A stretch of 7,921 nt of DNA from an uncultured Methylotenera sp. (GTDB lineage Bacteria > Pseudomonadota > Gammaproteobacteria > Burkholderiales > Methylophilaceae): the NCBI GenBank assembly GCA_937957775.1, contig CALFXV010000185.1, forward strand, positions 1 to 7,921, read 5' to 3'. Of the stretch, positions 1-7,254 are shown piece by piece. A program made the translations under genes and the position numbers. Within the stretch, counting starts at the first letter, position 1. Every line of letters begins with the position of its first letter. The notes beneath the pieces were generated by a model. It did no database searches. It saw nothing but the letters and a program-made list of their open reading frames with translations, and had not been told where the DNA came from.

Positions 1-665
<665 letters not shown>

Positions 666-701
666 TTAGAAGGCTGTTTATAACTACCTAGACGGGAACA
701 A

Positions 702-730
702 ATTTTACCGTAAAGGCAGTACAATCACAA
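702..730 (-). promoter_or_regulatory. Predicted sigma70-type promoter of pyrG
   Basis: On the minus strand TTGTGA (730-725) and TAAAAT (707-702) are separated by exactly 17 bases, matching the -35 and -10 consensus at 4 of 6 and 5 of 6 positions. Transcription would begin near 696-693, in CCCG, giving a leader of about 55 nt before the pyrG ATG. Prediction from consensus only. Confidence 0.5.
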
Positions 731-747
731 TCAATCAAGAGGCATCC

Positions 748-1303
<556 letters not shown>

Positions 1304-1333
1304 TCCCGCCAAGAAGCAGAGCCCACAAAAGCA

Positions 1334-1360
1334 AAAAAGCCGACATCGTGTCGGCTTTTT
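1334..1360. terminator. Bidirectional Rho-independent terminator between tadA and yccA
   Basis: A perfect 12-bp inverted repeat (AAAAAGCCGACA at 1334-1345, TGTCGGCTTTTT at 1349-1360) flanks a 3-base loop TCG. The GC-rich part of the stem is followed by a T run when read on either strand, so it can end both tadA (+) and the convergent yccA (-). It lies 30 nt past the tadA stop and 33 nt past the yccA stop. Confidence 0.92.
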
Positions 1361-1392
1361 GTATTTCACCAGGGCTTAACACCCCCGTAAAA

Positions 1393-2085
1393 TTAATCGT
1401 TGTTGCCACCTAACAAGCCCATCAATAACTGCAATAGGCTGGTGAATAAATTGTAGATGCTCATGTACAAACTTAAGGTAGCCATGATGTAGTTGGTTTC
1501 ACCGCCGTTAACAATGCGGCTGACGTCATACAAAATAAAACCCGAGAATAAAATCACGCCTACTGCTGACATGGCTAAGGTCATAGCTGGGATTTGCAAA
1601 AAGATATTGGCCAAGGAGGCGACGATCAGCAAGATAATGCCCACCATTAAGAATTTACCCATGAAACTAAAGTCTTTTTTAGTGGTAGTAGCGATACCGG
1701 CTAGGGTCAAAAAGATAATGCCGGTGCCGCCTGCAGCCAAGCCTACAATTTGGCCGCCGTTACGCAAATGCAAGGCGTGCTGCAAAATAGGACCTAGCAT
1801 CAAGCCTAGCAAAAAGGTTAGGCCCAATAGCAAGACCACGCCTACGCTGCTATTGCGATTGGCCGTGATAGCAGCAAACAGACCGTATAAAACAGCCATG
1901 GCGCCGATAGCAAAAATGAATGGGTGCTGCGCGGCAAATGAAAAATTCATGCTCATGCCGATTAAAGCGCCAATCACCGTAGGGATTAGGGTTATGCCTA
2001 ATAGTGCATAGGTGTTACGCAAGACCTTATTGGTAACTTGTTGTGCTGATACCGAACTAGCTAACACTGAATTTTGATCTGACAT
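1393..2085 (-). CDS. yccA: Bax inhibitor-1/YccA family inner-membrane protein
   Basis: This 230-residue protein is almost all membrane helix, fitting the seven-segment BI-1 (UPF0005) fold. After a polar N-terminus of about 25 residues come successive hydrophobic segments. The C-terminal signature is LYDVSRIVNGGETNYIMA followed by LSLYMSIYNLFTSLLQLL. That conserved Asp-containing segment is typical of YccA and YbhL. In E. coli, YccA binds and modulates the membrane protease FtsH; BI-1 relatives are also proposed ion or calcium leak channels. Which applies here cannot be told from sequence. The length is normal. The start is well supported: AAGGAAA stands 8-9 nt before ATG 2085. The gene has its own promoter (2120-2148) and a terminator after it, so it is probably transcribed alone, although no terminator was seen between it and nagZ, so read-through is possible. 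Confidence 0.93.
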   Translation of the reverse strand: MSDQNSVLASSVSAQQVTNKVLRNTYALLGITLIPTVIGALIGMSMNFSFAAQHPFIFAIGAMAVLYGLFAAITANRNSSVGVVLLLGLTFLLGLMLGPILQHALHLRNGGQIVGLAAGGTGIIFLTLAGIATTTKKDFSFMGKFLMVGIILLIVASLANIFLQIPAMTLAMSAVGVILFSGFILYDVSRIVNGGETNYIMATLSLYMSIYNLFTSLLQLLMGLLGGNND

Positions 2086-2119
2086 GCTTTGTTTCCTTTA
2101 ATTAAAAAACTACATTCAT

Positions 2120-2148
2120 AAGATAGCGACTAAGCCTAGAAGTTTCAA
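2120..2148 (-). promoter_or_regulatory. Predicted sigma70-type promoter of yccA
   Basis: On the minus strand TTGAAA (2148-2143) and TATCTT (2125-2120) are 17 bases apart, matching consensus at 5 of 6 and 4 of 6 positions. Start of transcription would fall near 2113, about 28 nt before the yccA ATG, leaving room for the AAGGAAA ribosome site. It lies in the 101-nt spacer after nagZ, where no hairpin terminator is visible. Confidence 0.55.
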
Positions 2149-2186
2149 GGGCAAAATGATGACAAATGCACTATTTTTGCTGTCCC

Positions 2187-3233
2187 CTAGTTAAATAACT
2201 CGCCTTCCTGCAACCCTACCTGCCCGACTTGATGCACGGCTTGGACAAATTCAGCATCTTCATGCAGCGCAGCCAAGCTGAGCGGATGCTTTTGCCCGTG
2301 CATGCGTGCAAGGCGAGCGATGCTTTGTGCAGAAATAGACCAAGTTAAATTAGCCAGCAATTCGTCTTGCATGGCCGGCTGATTGCACAACAACACCATG
2401 TCGCAACCGGCGTTTAAGGCCGCCAAGGCGCGTGTGGTGACATCGCCACCGGCCGTGGCTGCTTCCATGCTTAAATCGTCGCTAAAAATCACGCCATTGA
2501 AACCCAAGCGTTCGCGCAGGATTTTTTGCAGCCAGCGCGCCGAGAAGCCCGCTGGTTTGTCGTCCACTTTGGGGTAGATCACGTGGGCCGGCATGATGGC
2601 CTGTATGCCATCGTCTACCATCGTCTTAAACGGTTGCATGTCATGCTGGGCGATCTGATCAAACTCCCTATCGTCCACCGGCATGCTCACATGAGAATCC
2701 GCCACGACAAAGCCGTGCCCAGGAAAATGCTTGCCGACGGCGGCCATCCCACCTTTTTTCAAGCCTTGCATTAAGGCAAAAGCCAAGTCGTTAATGGCCT
2801 GTGGCTTTAAGTGAAAGGCGCGATCGCCTATGACCAAGCTGTCGCCGTAATCCATGTCCAAGACCGGTGTAAAACTAAAATCGATACCGTGCGCACGCAA
2901 TTCGGCGGCCAAGATCCAACCGGCTTCGGTGGCCAATTGCTTGGCTTTTTTCGGATGCTTATCCCAAATTTTACCGAACTCGCGCATGGCAGGAATTTTA
3001 GTGAACCCTTCTCGGAAGCGCTGCACGCGTCCGCCTTCATGATCCACGGCGATCAACAAGGGCGGCGTTCTCACCTCATGAATGCTGGCGGTGAGGGCCT
3101 TTAACTGGCTGTTGTTAATGAAATTGCGTTTAAACAATATCACCCCACCAACCAAGGGATGCTGCAAACGACGCACGTCGTCTGCAGTCAACTCGGTGCC
3201 AACCACATCCAACATCACAGGGCCTAATGACAT
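2187..3233 (-). CDS. nagZ: Beta-N-acetylglucosaminidase NagZ (GH3)
   Basis: NagZ is a cytoplasmic glycoside hydrolase family 3 enzyme that removes GlcNAc from GlcNAc-1,6-anhydroMurNAc (peptides) during peptidoglycan recycling. Its products can act as AmpR inducers in species with inducible AmpC. The 348 residues make a complete single-domain enzyme (E. coli 341). It has GPVMLDVVGTELT at the start, VDHEGGRVQRF (63-73), KHFPGHG (168-174) followed by the Asp179-Ser-His181 dyad loop specific to NagZ-type GH3, MPAHV (214-218), and GVIFSDDLSMEAA (247-259), whose SDD carries the nucleophile Asp. The start at 3233 is preceded by AGAAGGTAG, a good ribosome site. In many betaproteobacteria nagZ sits next to pdxJ and acpS; here it follows the DppC-type permease by 65 nt in the same direction. 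I see no terminator in that gap, so cotranscription with the transporter genes is likely but unproven. Confidence 0.96.
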   Translation of the reverse strand: MSLGPVMLDVVGTELTADDVRRLQHPLVGGVILFKRNFINNSQLKALTASIHEVRTPPLLIAVDHEGGRVQRFREGFTKIPAMREFGKIWDKHPKKAKQLATEAGWILAAELRAHGIDFSFTPVLDMDYGDSLVIGDRAFHLKPQAINDLAFALMQGLKKGGMAAVGKHFPGHGFVVADSHVSMPVDDREFDQIAQHDMQPFKTMVDDGIQAIMPAHVIYPKVDDKPAGFSARWLQKILRERLGFNGVIFSDDLSMEAATAGGDVTTRALAALNAGCDMVLLCNQPAMQDELLANLTWSISAQSIARLARMHGQKHPLSLAALHEDAEFVQAVHQVGQVGLQEGELFN

Positions 3234-3298
3234 ACACTCTACCTTCTTAATTTAAATAATCTTACCTAGGCTGATAACCTATACGCAGCAGCATTTAC

Positions 3299-4096
3299 TT
3301 ATTCGGTTTCTTGCCGAACATCCAAACGATCCCTTAGGCTGTCGCCGCCTAAATTAATGGCTAGGATCAAGCTCATTAAACTCAAGCCCACAATTAAAAC
3401 ATAATGCGGGGCCACCAGCATATAGCGCACCCCGTCTCGCAGCATGGCACCCCATGAGGCATTAGGCGCTTGTATGCCCAGACCTAAAAAGGACAAGCTG
3501 GCCTCGGCTATCATGACGCTGGCTAAGCTGTATGTCGCTTCCACGACTAATACTGACGTTAACAAGGGCAGGATGTGTTTGCCTATCAACCTAGGTACGC
3601 TAGCACCTAGCGATAGCGCCGCCAAAACATGCTGCCTATCTCGCAAACTGAGCGTTTGGCCACGCGTCAAACGCGCGTAACTGACCCAACCCGTTAGGCT
3701 AAGCGCGATCATTAAATTCAGCAAACCCGGTCCCAATACCGCGGCAAAAGCAATGGCTAATAAAATCCCAGGAAAAGCCAAAAACACATCGGTGACCTGC
3801 ATTAAGACTTGATCAATCCGGCCACCGTAAAAACCGGCCAACAGGCCTATCAAAACGCCCACTGTCATGGTTACCGCGGTCACTGACAACGCCACTAACA
3901 GCGACACCTCTACCCCGTGCAATAGCCTAGCTAGAAGGCTACGCCCCAAATCGTCATTACCTAACCAATATACTGCGCTCGGTGTGCTCAAGATGGCATT
4001 TAAATCAATTTGATTCGGATCAAGCTGAAACAATCGACCTAGCAAGACAGCCAATAACCAAAACAGCAAAATGCCGTATGCCAGTATTTTTATCAT
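3299..4096 (-). CDS. DppC/OppC-type ABC transporter permease
   Basis: One of two membrane subunits of a peptide/nickel-type (Dpp/Opp family) ABC importer. The protein has an N-terminal membrane helix, then the family segment GNDDLGRSLLARLLHGVEVSL (about 46-66), then four to five further helices. The cytoplasmic EAA loop that docks the ATPase is at about 156-177 (AALSLGASVPRLIGKHILP). ASLSFLGLGIQAPNASWGAML, near the C-terminus, is typical of DppC. At 265 residues it is somewhat shorter than DppC (about 300), lacking the usual long N-terminal leader. I place the start at ATG 4096, overlapping the upstream stop as TGATG (1 nt); a TTG at 4099 would add one residue and is less likely. The upstream DppB-type permease is its partner. 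No ATP-binding gene follows; nagZ comes next. Confidence 0.92.
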   Translation of the reverse strand: MIKILAYGILLFWLLAVLLGRLFQLDPNQIDLNAILSTPSAVYWLGNDDLGRSLLARLLHGVEVSLLVALSVTAVTMTVGVLIGLLAGFYGGRIDQVLMQVTDVFLAFPGILLAIAFAAVLGPGLLNLMIALSLTGWVSYARLTRGQTLSLRDRQHVLAALSLGASVPRLIGKHILPLLTSVLVVEATYSLASVMIAEASLSFLGLGIQAPNASWGAMLRDGVRYMLVAPHYVLIVGLSLMSLILAINLGGDSLRDRLDVRQETE

Positions 4097-5007
4097 CAAT
4101 GACTCAGCCTAATACGAGGGTCGACCAAGCGATAGAGCAAGTCGGTCAGGACATTAACCACAACATAGCTTAATGCCACCAACAATACGCAGGCTTGTGT
4201 CACCGGGTAATCGCGCTTTTCTATGCTCTCCACCAACAAGCGGCCTATGCCATCCCAACTGAAGATGGTTTCGGTAATCACGGTGCCTGCCAACAAACTG
4301 CCCATTTGCAAACCAACTATGGTGATAATTGGCAATAAGGCAGCCCGCAATGCATGGCGCAATATGACCTGACGCTCAGATAAGCCCTTGGCGCGTGCGG
4401 TGCGGATAAAGTCCTCGTTTAGCACCTCGAGCAAACTGGTTCGCGTCATGCGGGTTAGGATGGCACTCAAGCCAAAACCCAAGGTAAGGGCCGGCAAGAT
4501 AATCGAGGACGGGCTCTCCATGCCACTTACGGGCAAGCAACCCAACCAAACGGCAAAAATTAACATCAACATCGGCCCTAGCCAAAAAGCCGGCATGGCC
4601 GACAGCCGCACGGAAACAATAGTCACCAGCAGATCTTGCCAATGGCCGGCTTTGAGGGCGGCATATATACCCAAGGGCACACCCACGCCCACGCCTATTA
4701 ACAAGGCCAATAAAGCCAGCTTGAGTGTTGCCGGGTAACGGGTTTTAATTAAGTCAATAATCGGCGTTTTACTGTGTATGGACACACCAAAATCGGCATG
4801 CGCCAATCGGCTTAAATACGAGCCAAATTGGCTAGATACGGATTGATTTAGCCCCAATTCGGCACGCAACACGTCACGGTCTGCCAAACTGGCCGATTCG
4901 CCTAGCATCACCTCGACCGGGTCACCGGGCACTAAATGAATCAGTAAAAAAGTAAGACTAAGTACGCCAAAAACAACGGTGCAAAAACTGATCAGGCGCC
5001 TAATCAT
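4096..5007 (-). CDS. DppB/OppB-type ABC transporter permease
   Basis: The 303-residue protein is a full-length DppB-like inner-membrane subunit. It begins with a membrane helix, then the family signature LLIHLVPGDPVEVMLG (about 21-36), a periplasmic segment ending in DFGVSIHSKTPI, and five more helices. The EAA loop DFIRTARAKGLSERQVILRH (199-218) contacts an ATPase. TETIFSWDGIGRLL (245-258) and a C-terminal LVDPRIRL are typical of this family. It pairs with the adjacent DppC-type subunit. Its ATG at 5007 overlaps the upstream YkuD gene by 8 nt, and its stop overlaps the DppC-type start, so translation is probably coupled along the operon. Substrate cannot be read from the permease sequence; context suggests a murein-derived peptide. 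Confidence 0.94.
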   Translation of the reverse strand: MIRRLISFCTVVFGVLSLTFLLIHLVPGDPVEVMLGESASLADRDVLRAELGLNQSVSSQFGSYLSRLAHADFGVSIHSKTPIIDLIKTRYPATLKLALLALLIGVGVGVPLGIYAALKAGHWQDLLVTIVSVRLSAMPAFWLGPMLMLIFAVWLGCLPVSGMESPSSIILPALTLGFGLSAILTRMTRTSLLEVLNEDFIRTARAKGLSERQVILRHALRAALLPIITIVGLQMGSLLAGTVITETIFSWDGIGRLLVESIEKRDYPVTQACVLLVALSYVVVNVLTDLLYRLVDPRIRLSH

Positions 5008-5482
5008 TGTGTATGTTTACCGTGGTGCCCACCGCCACCAAATCAAACAGTGTAATCAGCTCGGCATTGCGCATGCGTATGCAACCATGCGAGCCTATCT
5101 TACCCATTTCAACGCTGTCTGGCGTACCGTGTATGTAAATATAGCGCTGCATGGTATCCACCTCACCCAAGCGATTTACACCCAACTCCGTACCGGATAA
5201 CCACAGTATTCTGGTCAATATCCAATCACGCTCAGGGTATGCCGCCATCAAATCCGGCGTGCATAGCTCTCCGGTTGTGCGGCGTCCGACGAACACACTG
5301 TTAAGCGGTTCGCCGGCGCCTATCTTCGCCCGCACGGTATGCCGGCCTAGCGGCGTGCAACCGCTGTTTTTCTGGCATCCCGGGCCATTTGCCGCACTGG
5401 ATATCGCGCAACTAAGCAGCGGCTTACGGCTGGCGTCGAACAGCGTTAAACGCTGCTCTTTTAATGAAATATCAATGTGCAT
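5000..5482 (-). CDS. YkuD-domain L,D-transpeptidase family protein, no signal peptide (ElsL-like L,D-carboxypeptidase?)
   Basis: A 160-residue stand-alone YkuD (L,D-transpeptidase catalytic) domain. The active-site block is HGTPDSVEMGKIGSHGCIRM (118-137), with His118, His132 and the nucleophile Cys134. Upstream are NSGCTPLGRHTVRAKIG (39-55) and YPERDWILTRILWL (82-95). The protein starts MHIDISLKEQ, and an in-frame stop (TAA at 5491-5489) lies three codons upstream, so no signal peptide or membrane anchor can be added; it should be cytosolic. Classical L,D-transpeptidases act in the periplasm, so cross-linking is unlikely. A signal-less YkuD enzyme is known, ElsL of Acinetobacter baumannii, a cytoplasmic L,D-carboxypeptidase that trims the terminal D-Ala from recycled tetrapeptides; I infer the same job here. 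The gene overlaps the SBP gene by 11 nt and the DppB-type gene by 8 nt. Extra Cys residues at 25, 36, 42 and 74 are noted without interpretation. Confidence 0.9.
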   Translation of the reverse strand: MHIDISLKEQRLTLFDASRKPLLSCAISSAANGPGCQKNSGCTPLGRHTVRAKIGAGEPLNSVFVGRRTTGELCTPDLMAAYPERDWILTRILWLSGTELGVNRLGEVDTMQRYIYIHGTPDSVEMGKIGSHGCIRMRNAELITLFDLVAVGTTVNIHND

Positions 5483-6980
5483 ATACGCTTATTGTAGCTA
5501 AATCGTCCCAATTCCCGTCGGCCTTAGGCGAATAATTTTGTATGCCTTTTTGCATGGCGGCAAACTGGCCTTCGTACCAAAGTGGAATATAAGGCAGCTG
5601 TTGGTGCACGCGCTGCGTCACCGCTTGCCAATCGTTTGTACTTAGCAGTTTGTCCAATTCGGCATCTTGATAACGGCCGCGATTAAAGCCTTTGGGTGGC
5701 ACGCTGTCCGAGGCAAAAGCCTGAGCGTAGATTTCCGGCGTTTTTACCCCCACCCAAGTTAAGCCATACAATTGGAAATTGCCTTGCTTAATTTCAGCAA
5801 AAAAAGTCGCCCAATCCAAACTGCGTATTTCCAAGTCTATGCCAGCTGCCCGCATTTGCGCTTGCATGATGGTCGCTAACCTTAAACGCTGTGCATCAGT
5901 AGAGGTTTTATAAACCAATTTGAGGGGTAAGCTGACACCGGCTTCTTGCAACAAACGCTTGGCGAGCGCCGGATCATAAACATAAGCGGGCAAAGTTTGT
6001 CGCTGTGCGTAATGCTCGGGCGGCAGTATGGCCCCACCTAAACGACTGTACTGCAGCATGGCTTTATCAATAATCGCTTGTCTATCGATGGCATGCGCCA
6101 GCGCTTGCCTAACTTTGAGTTTTTTTAATTGCGGGTCTTGCGTATTTAAACCCAGGTAAGAGAAATTTACCCCTACACCCGTTTTAACGGTTAACCCGGG
6201 TTTACCCTGCAAATAGCGCACGGACTCAGGCGGCAAATCACCTTGGATTAAATCCACTTCTGCGTGCACCAATTTCAGCATGCGCACCGTTGGGTCTTTC
6301 ACTTCAATCAAACTAATCAACTGGCCGTCATCCAGTCGCTGCAAACGCCATTTTTTTTGGCTATCGAGCAATACCAATGGGCCACTTCCTACCGGGAGAT
6401 GAGCAAAATCGTGTTTAATTTTAACCAATTCAGCAGGCAAAATACCCAACACTAACTTAGCCGGAAAATGCCGATCTGGCGCGTTTAAATGAAAAAGGAC
6501 AGTGCGCTCATCGGATACAACAATATTTTGTAAGTTGCTGAACTCTGCACTATGCGGTGAATCAGAAAATGCAGTAATGGAATCGTAGGTTGCTTTAACG
6601 TCGTAGGCATTTAATTTCCTAGTTTTAGCTTTACCCCCTGCACTTGAAGGGTAGTAAAAAGGACGACGCGTTTCAAGCAGCGTGAATCGGTAGCTTAGCG
6701 GGCTTATTTGTTGCCATGTGGCCACACTTGGTTGGGGTTTGGTATGAATATCAAAATCCACCAAACTTTGATAGAGCAATCGATTGAGCCGTTCTGATGC
6801 CGCATCAGTGGCATACCTGGGATCTAGATTTAATGGTGCTTGACTGATGGCAAAGGCGATTTCTGGCGCGGACGAGGCCTGGTTTATCTGGGCAAATGAT
6901 GAATTGGTGGGCTTGCATGCTAACAAGATGATCATGACGCTCAGCAGCAAGCCTGTTAATAAACGTTGGGTAAGGCTCAT
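5472..6980 (-). CDS. Lipoprotein substrate-binding protein, SBP_bac_5 family (peptide/murein-peptide type)
   Basis: A 502-residue extracytoplasmic solute-binding protein of the DppA/OppA/MppA cluster. Residues 1-22 are a lipoprotein signal: positive N-terminus, hydrophobic core and lipobox LLAC with Cys22 as the lipidated residue. The +2 residue is Lys, not Asp, so by the E. coli Lol rule it would not be retained in the inner membrane. Family landmarks follow: PLNLDPRYATDAASERLNRLLYQSL (49-73), LNAYDVKATYDSI, KVRQALAHAIDRQAII and the late lobe with GRYQDAELDKLL. The C-terminal part is short between LDKLL and LPYIPLWY, making the protein a little shorter than DppA (about 535). Start ATG 6980 gives a proper signal sequence, but the bases just before it (CCCCTC) are not a ribosome site. 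It heads the operon with the YkuD gene, two permeases and probably nagZ. Substrate unknown; context suggests murein peptides. Confidence 0.92.
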   Translation of the reverse strand: MSLTQRLLTGLLLSVMIILLACKPTNSSFAQINQASSAPEIAFAISQAPLNLDPRYATDAASERLNRLLYQSLVDFDIHTKPQPSVATWQQISPLSYRFTLLETRRPFYYPSSAGGKAKTRKLNAYDVKATYDSITAFSDSPHSAEFSNLQNIVVSDERTVLFHLNAPDRHFPAKLVLGILPAELVKIKHDFAHLPVGSGPLVLLDSQKKWRLQRLDDGQLISLIEVKDPTVRMLKLVHAEVDLIQGDLPPESVRYLQGKPGLTVKTGVGVNFSYLGLNTQDPQLKKLKVRQALAHAIDRQAIIDKAMLQYSRLGGAILPPEHYAQRQTLPAYVYDPALAKRLLQEAGVSLPLKLVYKTSTDAQRLRLATIMQAQMRAAGIDLEIRSLDWATFFAEIKQGNFQLYGLTWVGVKTPEIYAQAFASDSVPPKGFNRGRYQDAELDKLLSTNDWQAVTQRVHQQLPYIPLWYEGQFAAMQKGIQNYSPKADGNWDDLATISVYAH

Positions 6981-7047
6981 GAGGGGAATTTTACTAGATT
7001 ATCTTGATGGCATGCTGGCTAATAGCGAAATCCAAACTAATTTCACT

Positions 7048-7059
7048 GTATAACTATAC
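7048..7059. repeat. Short inverted repeat GTATA-N2-TATAC
   Basis: A 12-bp symmetric element (5-bp arms, AC between) in the AT-rich spacer upstream of the SBP operon. It could be an operator, but no regulator can be assigned and AT-rich DNA gives such repeats by chance. Confidence 0.25.
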
Positions 7060-7075
7060 TGTTATATATTAATCA

Positions 7076-7104
7076 TGTAGAAATACCTTATAATTGTTTG
7101 TCAA
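7076..7104 (-). promoter_or_regulatory. Candidate promoter of the SBP-YkuD-permease operon
   Basis: The minus strand carries a perfect -35 hexamer TTGACA (7104-7099); 17 bases on is TCTACA (7081-7076), only 3 of 6 to the -10 consensus. Start near 7069 would give a leader of about 89 nt. Another possible -10, GATAAT at 7003-6998, would give a leader of only about 15 nt but has no matching -35. The true start cannot be chosen from sequence alone. Confidence 0.25.
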
Positions 7105-7140
7105 AGGTAAGGACATAGCCGTAGATAAAATTGAAAAATC

Positions 7141-7155
7141 GATATTTTGCATATC
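7141..7155. repeat. Short inverted repeat GATAT-N5-ATATC
   Basis: Five-base arms at 7141-7145 and 7151-7155, immediately upstream of the FNR box on the ccoN side. It may be a second upstream protein site or a chance feature of AT-rich sequence. Confidence 0.2.
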
Positions 7156-7157
7156 TA

Positions 7158-7171
7158 TTGATATAAATCAA
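7158..7171 (+). promoter_or_regulatory. FNR/ANR box upstream of ccoN
   Basis: TTGATATAAATCAA matches the FNR/ANR consensus TTGAT-N4-ATCAA at every specified position, and symmetry extends one more base on each side (7157-7172). Its centre, 7164.5, lies 41.5 bases before a start at 7206, the class II activator geometry. Oxygen-limited induction of cbb3 oxidase genes by FNR/ANR proteins is well established in proteobacteria. The box is also in the divergent spacer of the SBP operon, but about 180 nt from that start. Confidence 0.88.
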
Positions 7172-7193
7172 TTTGACTCAAGGTGATGTGCGA

Positions 7194-7199
7194 CAAAAT
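7194..7199 (+). promoter_or_regulatory. Predicted -10 element of the FNR-dependent ccoN promoter
   Basis: CAAAAT (4 of 6 to TATAAT) sits exactly where a -10 is expected if the FNR box is centred at -41.5, giving a start near 7206 and a leader of about 49 nt. As usual for class II FNR promoters there is no good separate -35. Confidence 0.45.
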
Positions 7200-7205
7200 G
7201 TCACG

Positions 7206-7219
7206 TGTGAAAAATCACA
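7206..7219. repeat. Perfect inverted repeat TGTGA-N4-TCACA at the predicted ccoN start site
   Basis: Five-base perfect arms around AAAA, overlapping the predicted +1 to +14. In DNA it could be an operator that blocks initiation; in RNA a small 5-bp hairpin at the 5' end of the message. The arms look like CRP half-sites, but their spacing is two bases too short for CRP. Confidence 0.4.
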
Positions 7220-7254
7220 ACAGAATTATCAATTAGCACCATAGGGGAAACCAA

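Noticed and set aside
1493..2011. 172-residue open frame antisense to yccA
   Set aside because: It is the mirror of a membrane-protein gene, rich in Lys, Pro and Ile with no domain, and lacks a ribosome site; yccA on the other strand is a clear family member.
2161..2186. Terminator after nagZ
   Set aside because: Only weak, gapped complementarity is present around the stop (TGAC and GCA elements) with no T run in the right place.
2811..3104. 97-residue open frame antisense to nagZ, and similar short frames across the window
   Set aside because: All overlap conserved genes in another frame and show no motif, signal peptide or translation signals.
3234..3298. Separate promoter for nagZ in the 65-nt gap
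   Set aside because: The gap is AT-rich with TAAGAT and TATTTA hexamers, but none is paired with a credible -35 at proper spacing.
4097..4099. TTG as start codon of the DppC-type permease
   Set aside because: An ATG directly follows (4096-4094) and overlaps the upstream stop as TGATG, a common coupling arrangement; the TTG would add only one residue.
7206..7219. CRP binding site
   Set aside because: CRP needs TGTGA-N6-TCACA; the gap here is 4, so the two half-sites would be out of register. Kept only as an unassigned inverted repeat.
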